Origin: Oscillospiraceae bacterium
Lineage (GTDB): Bacteria > Bacillota > Clostridia > Oscillospirales > Oscillospiraceae
Direction: 5' to 3'
DNA: 7,230 nt
Assembly (NCBI GenBank): GCA_031263805.1
Contig: JAISFB010000152.1
Coordinates: 1-7,230, forward strand
Positions 1 through 4,380 of the stretch are shown here, piece by piece; within the stretch, counting starts at the first letter, position 1; each line of letters begins with the position of its first letter. Both the position numbers and the translations under genes were made by a program. The notes beneath the pieces were generated by a model. That model had not been told where the DNA came from, did not search any database, and saw nothing but the letters and a program-made list of their open reading frames with translations.

Positions 1-1748
1 TACCCCATGACCTTTCTTTGTTTTATTTTCTGTACCGCGAGAAGCGCCTGTGTGATATCGCTCCCGCTTTTCAGTTTTTCCTCACGTATTCTTTCTATGT
101 AATCCCGCAGCGCGCGCACTCCCTCTTGTTTCGACGACGGCTGACGCAGCAGCTTTGTCAGATGCGCCGCCTCGCCCGTCTCAAGCTCCGCGAGGACTAT
201 CGGGGGCGGGGCGCGCTCTCCCTCGGCGTCGCGTTCCATAAGCCTGCCGTAGATTTTGCCGAGAAACGGCGATGTGAATTCCTCCTGCCGCAACCCCGCC
301 TCCCGCGCCGCGTCGAACGTCTCCGGGTCAGAAAACAAGCAGCGTATGACGCCTTCCTCTGCCACGGCGGAATATTCGTTTGAGTACCGCAGCGCCTTAT
401 CCGCCGGCTGCATAGCCGCCTTCGGGCGTTCTTCCTCGCGCCGCAGCTGCGCTTTTTCCTTTTTCGCGAGCGATCTTCGTATCTTGCGCACTTCGGTCTC
501 TATCGCTTCATATGACACGCCGGCGTTTTTTGCCACTGTGCGCCCGAACACCTCGCGCTCCGGGGCGGACGGGACTTCCGCCAACGCCTGCGTCGCGCGG
601 GTCAGATAGCCGACGCGCCCCTCGTCCGTCTCTAAGCTTTCCTCCGTGAGTATCACGCGCAGGCGGTATTCCACGTGATTCTCGCTTTGGTCGAGCAGGT
701 TGCGGAAGCTGTCCGCGCCGTGCTTTTGGATATATTCGTCCGGGTCCTTGGCGCCGGGCAGGCGCAGCACGCGCACGTTTATGCCCGTTCTTTCGAGTAT
801 GCCGATGGCGCGTTCCGTCGCCTTTTCACCCGCCGCGTCGTTGTCGTAGCAGATCACCGCCTTATCCGTATACCGCGTCATAAGGCGCGCCTGCTCACCG
901 GTCAGCGACGTGCCGAGCGACGCCACGGCGCAGTCTATCCCCGCGCCGTGCAGGGATACGACGTCGATATTCCCCTCGGTCAAGATAAGCATCCCGGCCT
1001 TCGATTTTTTCGCGAGGTTCAGCGCGAAGAGATTGCGGCTTTTGCTGAAGGCTATCGTATCCGGCGAGTTTAGGTATTTCGGCTCCGCGCTTGATAAAAT
1101 CCTCCCCGAAAAGCCTATGACGTTCCCGCGCACGTCTATGACCGGGAATATCAGCCTGTCGTGAAAATAGTCATACGCGCCGCCGCCCTTTCCGCGCTTT
1201 GCGAGCCCCGCCGCGATAAGCTCCTCGTCCCGGTAGCCCCGCGCCCTCATCGCCACTGTCAGCGCATCCCACACGTCGGGCGCCGAGCCGAGCCCGAATA
1301 CCCGAGCCATTTTCGGCGTGATACCGCGCGCGCGCATATATTTCGCGGCGGCGCCGTCCGGCTCGTCCGTCAGCTTTTCGTGATAAAACCGCGCCGCGTC
1401 GCGGTTGAGCGCAAGCATACGGCGGCGCTTTTCCGCGTCCTCGACACCGACGGCGTCCGGCATAGTCATACCGGCGCGCCGCGCGAGGACCTCTATAGCC
1501 TCCGGGAAAGAGAGATTCTCCATTTCCATAACGAAATTGACCGCGCCTCCGCCGCGCCCGCAGCCGAAGCAGTAATATATCTGCTTTTCCCGGTTGATGC
1601 TGAACGACGGCGTCTTTTCGCTGTGGAACGGACACAGTCCGTACTCATTTGACCCGACCCGCTTCGTGAGCTTCACATATGACGATACAAGCTCCGACAT
1701 ATCTACCCGCGCGAGCAGGTCTTCTATAAAGCTATGCGGGATCGGCAT
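1..1748 (-). CDS. dnaG: DNA primase DnaG, essentially complete, reaching the left edge
   Basis: DnaG makes the short RNA primers for leading- and lagging-strand replication and works at the fork with the DnaB-type helicase. The frame runs from ATG 1748 for 582 complete codons to base 3; the last two bases give TA-, which could be the start of a TAA/TAG stop or a tyrosine codon. DnaG is usually about 580-600 residues, so the stop is at or very near the edge. Domains in order are the CHC2 zinc finger (C39, H42, C60, C63), the catalytic core with the basic RLIFPVIDVRGNVIGFSGR stretch (198-216), and the Toprim fold with E258 (TEGNID) and D302/D304 (CYDNDAAG). A charged linker (about 418-450) leads to a helical C-terminal helicase-binding region (about 455-582). 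The start is supported by a strong ribosome binding site 8 bases upstream. The gene follows dgt by 40 bases; rpoD is expected next. Confidence 0.97.
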   Translation of the reverse strand, partial: MPIPHSFIEDLLARVDMSELVSSYVKLTKRVGSNEYGLCPFHSEKTPSFSINREKQIYYCFGCGRGGGAVNFVMEMENLSFPEAIEVLARRAGMTMPDAVGVEDAEKRRRMLALNRDAARFYHEKLTDEPDGAAAKYMRARGITPKMARVFGLGSAPDVWDALTVAMRARGYRDEELIAAGLAKRGKGGGAYDYFHDRLIFPVIDVRGNVIGFSGRILSSAEPKYLNSPDTIAFSKSRNLFALNLAKKSKAGMLILTEGNIDVVSLHGAGIDCAVASLGTSLTGEQARLMTRYTDKAVICYDNDAAGEKATERAIGILERTGINVRVLRLPGAKDPDEYIQKHGADSFRNLLDQSENHVEYRLRVILTEESLETDEGRVGYLTRATQALAEVPSAPEREVFGRTVAKNAGVSYEAIETEVRKIRRSLAKKEKAQLRREEERPKAAMQPADKALRYSNEYSAVAEEGVIRCLFSDPETFDAAREAGLRQEEFTSPFLGKIYGRLMERDAEGERAPPPIVLAELETGEAAHLTKLLRQPSSKQEGVRALRDYIERIREEKLKSGSDITQALLAVQKIKQRKVMG

Positions 1749-1756
1749 TACCGCGT

Positions 1757-1766
1757 CCCCTCCTTT
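1757..1766 (-). promoter_or_regulatory. dnaG Shine-Dalgarno sequence
   Basis: The coding strand reads AAAGGAGGGG, ending 8 bases before the ATG at 1748. It decides the dnaG start and contrasts with the missing site before dgt. Confidence 0.85.
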
Positions 1767-1788
1767 CTCAAGCGAATTTTCCGCGCTT

Positions 1789-2814
1789 TTATCTTATGTG
1801 CCAGGCATCCGGGACAAACAGCCTCTCATATTCCGCTATGGCGTATGAATCCGTCATACCGGAAACGTAGTCGCATACGGCCCTTGCGAGCCCGTCGGCG
1901 TCCGCTATCGCGCGGTAATCGTCGGGAAGCTTTTGCGGGCTTTTGACATAATACCCGAAAATCCCGTTGAGGATACCGAAAACCTTTGTTTCTTCGCTTT
2001 TCGCGCGCACGTTCATATATAAATTCTCGAACATAAAGCTGTAAAAGCCCTCGAACGCAAGCCTGAGACCCGCCGACATCGCAATCTCCCCCGTCTCGGC
2101 GCTCTCATTTATGACGTCCCGCACGACAGTATCGACGCGGCGCGACAAGCTCTCCCCGAACGCGCAGAGTATTTCCGGCGGAATATCCTCCGCCGTTATA
2201 ATTCCGGCACGGAGAGCGTCGTCGAGGTCGTGGTTCAGGTACGCCGCGCGGTCAGATACGCGCACGACGCGCCCTTCAAGCGTCTCGGGCTTCTCCTGTC
2301 CGGTGTGCTTCAATATCCCGTCGCGCGTCTCATAAGAAAGATTCAGGCCGCGCCCGCCTTTTTCGAGCCTGTCCACAACGCGCAAGCTCTGTTCGTTATG
2401 GCGGAAGCCTCCCGCCTCGGACATTATCGCGTCCAGCGCGCGCTCTCCCGCGTGACCGAACGGCGTGTGCCCGAGATCGTGCCCGATCGCTATCGCCTCC
2501 GTCAGGTCCTCGTTGAGCCTGAGCGCGCGGGAAATCGTCCGCGCTATGCGCGAGACCTCAAGCGTGTGCGTCAGCCGCGTGCGGTAGTGGTCGCCCTCCG
2601 GATTCAGGAAAACCTGAGTTTTATGTATCAGCCTCCTGAAGGATTTGCTGTGCGTCAGCCTGTCCGCGTCGCGCTGAAAGCACGTCCGCAGGTCACACTC
2701 CGTTTCCGGCGTCCCGCGCCCGCGCGAGCTCTCCGCGAACGCGGCGAGCGGTAAGAGCGTATTCCGTTCGAGCTCTTCGCGCAGTACGCGCGGCAATGCC
2801 AATTTATCTTCCAT
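1789..2814 (-). CDS. dgt: dGTPase-family HD-domain deoxynucleotide triphosphohydrolase
   Basis: This cytoplasmic enzyme family hydrolyses dGTP or other dNTPs to the deoxynucleoside and inorganic triphosphate, tuning dNTP pools. The product has 341 residues, the usual size for the shorter dGTPase-like group. The HD metal site is complete: H83 (RLTHTLEVSRIA), H112-D113 in GHDLGHTPFGHAGE, the family signature, and D188 in VSDRAAYLNHDLDDA. HNEQSLRVVDRLE (139-151) is also typical. The ATG at 2814 was chosen because homology-like sequence begins just after it. The frame is open back to a TTG at 2910, but the extra 32 residues look non-coding. No Shine-Dalgarno sequence precedes the ATG; instead the upstream bases are AT-rich (TATTATATAAAT). 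The gene follows the deacetylase by 105 bases and precedes dnaG by 40 bases, the normal dgt-dnaG order of Clostridia. Exact nucleotide specificity cannot be read from sequence. Confidence 0.94.
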   Translation of the reverse strand: MEDKLALPRVLREELERNTLLPLAAFAESSRGRGTPETECDLRTCFQRDADRLTHSKSFRRLIHKTQVFLNPEGDHYRTRLTHTLEVSRIARTISRALRLNEDLTEAIAIGHDLGHTPFGHAGERALDAIMSEAGGFRHNEQSLRVVDRLEKGGRGLNLSYETRDGILKHTGQEKPETLEGRVVRVSDRAAYLNHDLDDALRAGIITAEDIPPEILCAFGESLSRRVDTVVRDVINESAETGEIAMSAGLRLAFEGFYSFMFENLYMNVRAKSEETKVFGILNGIFGYYVKSPQKLPDDYRAIADADGLARAVCDYVSGMTDSYAIAEYERLFVPDAWHIR

Positions 2815-2919
2815 ATTTATATAATACGCAGCGGCGGCGCTTTTCCCTTTTTTCTGCGAAAAAATCCGGGCGTATCCGAAAAAATTTACGTGACACCGGC
2901 GCGTCGGCAAATTCCCGCG
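2815..2919 (-). other. Intergenic gap before dgt, possible internal promoter or weak terminator
   Basis: This 105-base gap is the longest non-coding stretch in the window. On the coding strand it has a weak 5-base-pair hairpin (GACGC/GTGTC, 2905-2892) followed by a run of six T at 2884-2879. It also has a perfect TTTTTTC-GCA-GAAAAAA inverted repeat (2864-2848), and TATTAT or TATAAA (2826-2816) right before the dgt start. These could be a poor terminator for the upstream genes and a -10 box for dgt. No good -35 element was found, so both readings are tentative. Confidence 0.3.
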
Positions 2920-4380
2920 TCAGCAAATGCCGTTTAACACCGCGAGCTTGTGCAGCCACACGGCGACGTCGCCGCGCTTATTTGAGGCCGGCTGCCCTTC
3001 AATTCTATCAAATACTTCTGACGCCCGAGCCGATATTTGTCTCACGGACGCTTGGTCTTTCTTGTCGATTTTTATTGCGCGATGCCGTTTCACGGAACCC
3101 GACCCCCCCGTCGCGCCCGCGTTCCCCGGGCGCGCATCGCCCGTTAAATTAAACACGGGCGTCGCAATGACCGTGTTTAGCTCCCCTCTTGTCATCGCGC
3201 GCTCGGGATAGAATCTATTATTCCTGAATCCGGTTATGAAACCGGCCTTGTCGAGCTCGCGGACAGCCTCGAAGCAGTCATGCGCGGGGCGCACGTCCTC
3301 GAACGGCGAGCGGGCGACAAGCTCGCTTACGGTTATGACGCGGTAGCCGTACTTTTCAAGCAGCTCTAAGTGCAATTTCAGCGCGTCGGCTATCGGCGTG
3401 TGCTTTGACATATTATAGCCGTCCTTTTGGAATATGATCTGCCCGGCGAGGCAGGACGGGTCGGCCTCCAGCGCCTCGCGCATCGGGCGGACCATCGCCT
3501 CCACGGTCTCGGTATAGCTCGCGGCGCTCGGCAAGTATCCCCCGCCATCAAAGCTCGCTGACAAATAATGGTAATCCATTTCCTCGCAGGCGTCAAACGA
3601 CGTGTGGCCGTCGGGCATTTTGTCCACATAATGCGGCGGGCGAGTGAAGCGCATTTCGATTTTTGTCAGTTCATATATTAAGGTGTGCAGGCGCTTTAAG
3701 TCGGCGACGGCTTCGGCGAGACCGGACATCGTTACACGGCTGGAATACATCGCGCGGGATTTGCCGTAGATTATGTGGCGGAATGTGTGGTTCGTGAGCT
3801 CGTGACCTTCGCGCGCTATGCGGCGGATCAAATCCGGGCAGGCCTCGGCGCCGGCCATATCGTCCAGTCCGAAGGCGGCGTAATGGTCGTATTTTTTCCC
3901 GAAGACGTATTGCCCTCCCGGCTCGCCCGCCGCGTCGGGATAGTTTTCCGCGGTGGAGCCCACAACGTCGAACGTCCCTCTCGCTCCGAACTCTTTCAGG
4001 ACGGATAGTAAATGCTCGGTGAGGCCGGCTCCGCCTGATGAATCGGGTGACGGCGGGGATGATGTGTATGGAGACGGCGGGGATGATGTGTATGGAGACG
4101 GCGGGGCGGTGTGGACACCGCCCCCTACGGGCGATGCAGCGTCCTCTGGCGTAGGGGCGGGTGTCCACACCCGCCCGTTATCGGGGATTGTCCCTCTCGA
4201 TGGCGGCATTTTTGTCGGGCCGTCGTCGAAGGTCATCGCGACAATTCTTTCGCCGGGCGGCGCGACGCGGGCTATCCTGCGAGAGGGCGTTAATATAAGG
4301 CCGCGTCGCTCGTTTCGGATGTGCTTGAGCACTCCGTTTGCCTTTCTGAGCAGCGTGTAGCCGGGGACATTCAGTGCCAT
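2920..4380 (-). CDS. NodB-type polysaccharide deacetylase with repeat insertion and SLH-like C-terminus
   Basis: This 486-residue protein belongs to carbohydrate esterase family 4, metal-dependent enzymes that remove N-acetyl groups from glycans. NodB motif 1 is TFDDGP (50-55, D52 and D53). Motif 2 is HTFRH (198-202, both histidines present). RPPH (247-250) fits motif 3, and the segment from QKDGY through H327 to the helix before YGYRVITVSELV fits the end of the fold. Between motif 1 and the next conserved helix (TEHLLSVLKEFGARGTFDVVG, from T121) lies an extra segment of about 60 residues (58-118) built from palindromic and tandem repeats. Residues 359-403 (FEDV ... AGFITGFRNNRFYP ... MTRGE) resemble an S-layer homology motif; a degenerate second one (RGDVAVWLHKL, 469-479) ends the protein. 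No signal peptide or membrane segment is visible, odd for an SLH protein. The start overlaps the upstream stop by 10 bases, with AAAGGA at 4397-4392 as a modest ribosome binding site. The substrate is not predictable. Confidence 0.85.
   Translation of the reverse strand: MALNVPGYTLLRKANGVLKHIRNERRGLILTPSRRIARVAPPGERIVAMTFDDGPTKMPPSRGTIPDNGRVWTPAPTPEDAASPVGGGVHTAPPSPYTSSPPSPYTSSPPSPDSSGGAGLTEHLLSVLKEFGARGTFDVVGSTAENYPDAAGEPGGQYVFGKKYDHYAAFGLDDMAGAEACPDLIRRIAREGHELTNHTFRHIIYGKSRAMYSSRVTMSGLAEAVADLKRLHTLIYELTKIEMRFTRPPHYVDKMPDGHTSFDACEEMDYHYLSASFDGGGYLPSAASYTETVEAMVRPMREALEADPSCLAGQIIFQKDGYNMSKHTPIADALKLHLELLEKYGYRVITVSELVARSPFEDVRPAHDCFEAVRELDKAGFITGFRNNRFYPERAMTRGELNTVIATPVFNLTGDARPGNAGATGGSGSVKRHRAIKIDKKDQASVRQISARASEVFDRIEGQPASNKRGDVAVWLHKLAVLNGIC
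4049..4106. repeat. 24-base tandem repeat in the deacetylase gene
   Basis: Two identical 24-base copies beginning GACGGCGGGGATGATG lie at 4049-4072 and 4073-4096, with a 10-base partial copy at 4097-4106. The unit is 8 codons, so frame is kept; it encodes PPSPYTSS repeated twice and then PPSPDSS. It is an expansion of the inner part of the palindromic repeat, which is present once in unit II. Confidence 0.92.
4049..4130. repeat. Right arm of a unit II-type repeat inside the deacetylase gene
   Basis: The stretch ends in a perfect 10-base-pair palindrome (GGGGCGGTGT with ACACCGCCCC, 4103-4124) followed by CTACGG, the same end as unit II at 5338-5365. The preceding bases (GGGGATGATG...ACGGCGGGG) also match unit II, and similarity continues about 15 bases beyond CTACGG. 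It encodes residues 84-111, including VGGGVHTAP. Confidence 0.85.
4149..4188. repeat. Left arm of a unit II-type repeat inside the deacetylase gene
   Basis: Bases 4151-4177 are identical to 5281-5307: GTAG followed by the GGGCGGGTGT/ACACCCGCCC palindrome. A shorter similarity continues to GGGGAT at 4188. It encodes residues 65-78, including GRVWTPAPT. Here the left arm lies after the right arm on the plus strand, unlike in unit II, which suggests remnants of two tandem units that lost their outer arms. Confidence 0.85.

Noticed and set aside
1171..1635. 154-codon minus-strand frame overlapping dnaG
   Set aside because: It is an out-of-frame shadow of the unmistakable DnaG catalytic region, arginine-rich and without family features.
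1749..1788. Promoter between dgt and dnaG
   Set aside because: The 40-base gap holds a ribosome binding site but no convincing -35/-10 pair; co-transcription is the simpler reading.
2879..2905. Rho-independent terminator after the deacetylase gene
   Set aside because: The stem is only 5 base pairs with a G-T pair, and 7 bases separate it from the T run; too weak to call on its own.
2815..2910. Upstream TTG at 2910 as the dgt start
   Set aside because: The extra 32 residues (ending AAAAYYIN) are low in homology-like content and lie over AT-rich intergenic sequence; the ATG at 2814 gives the usual family length.
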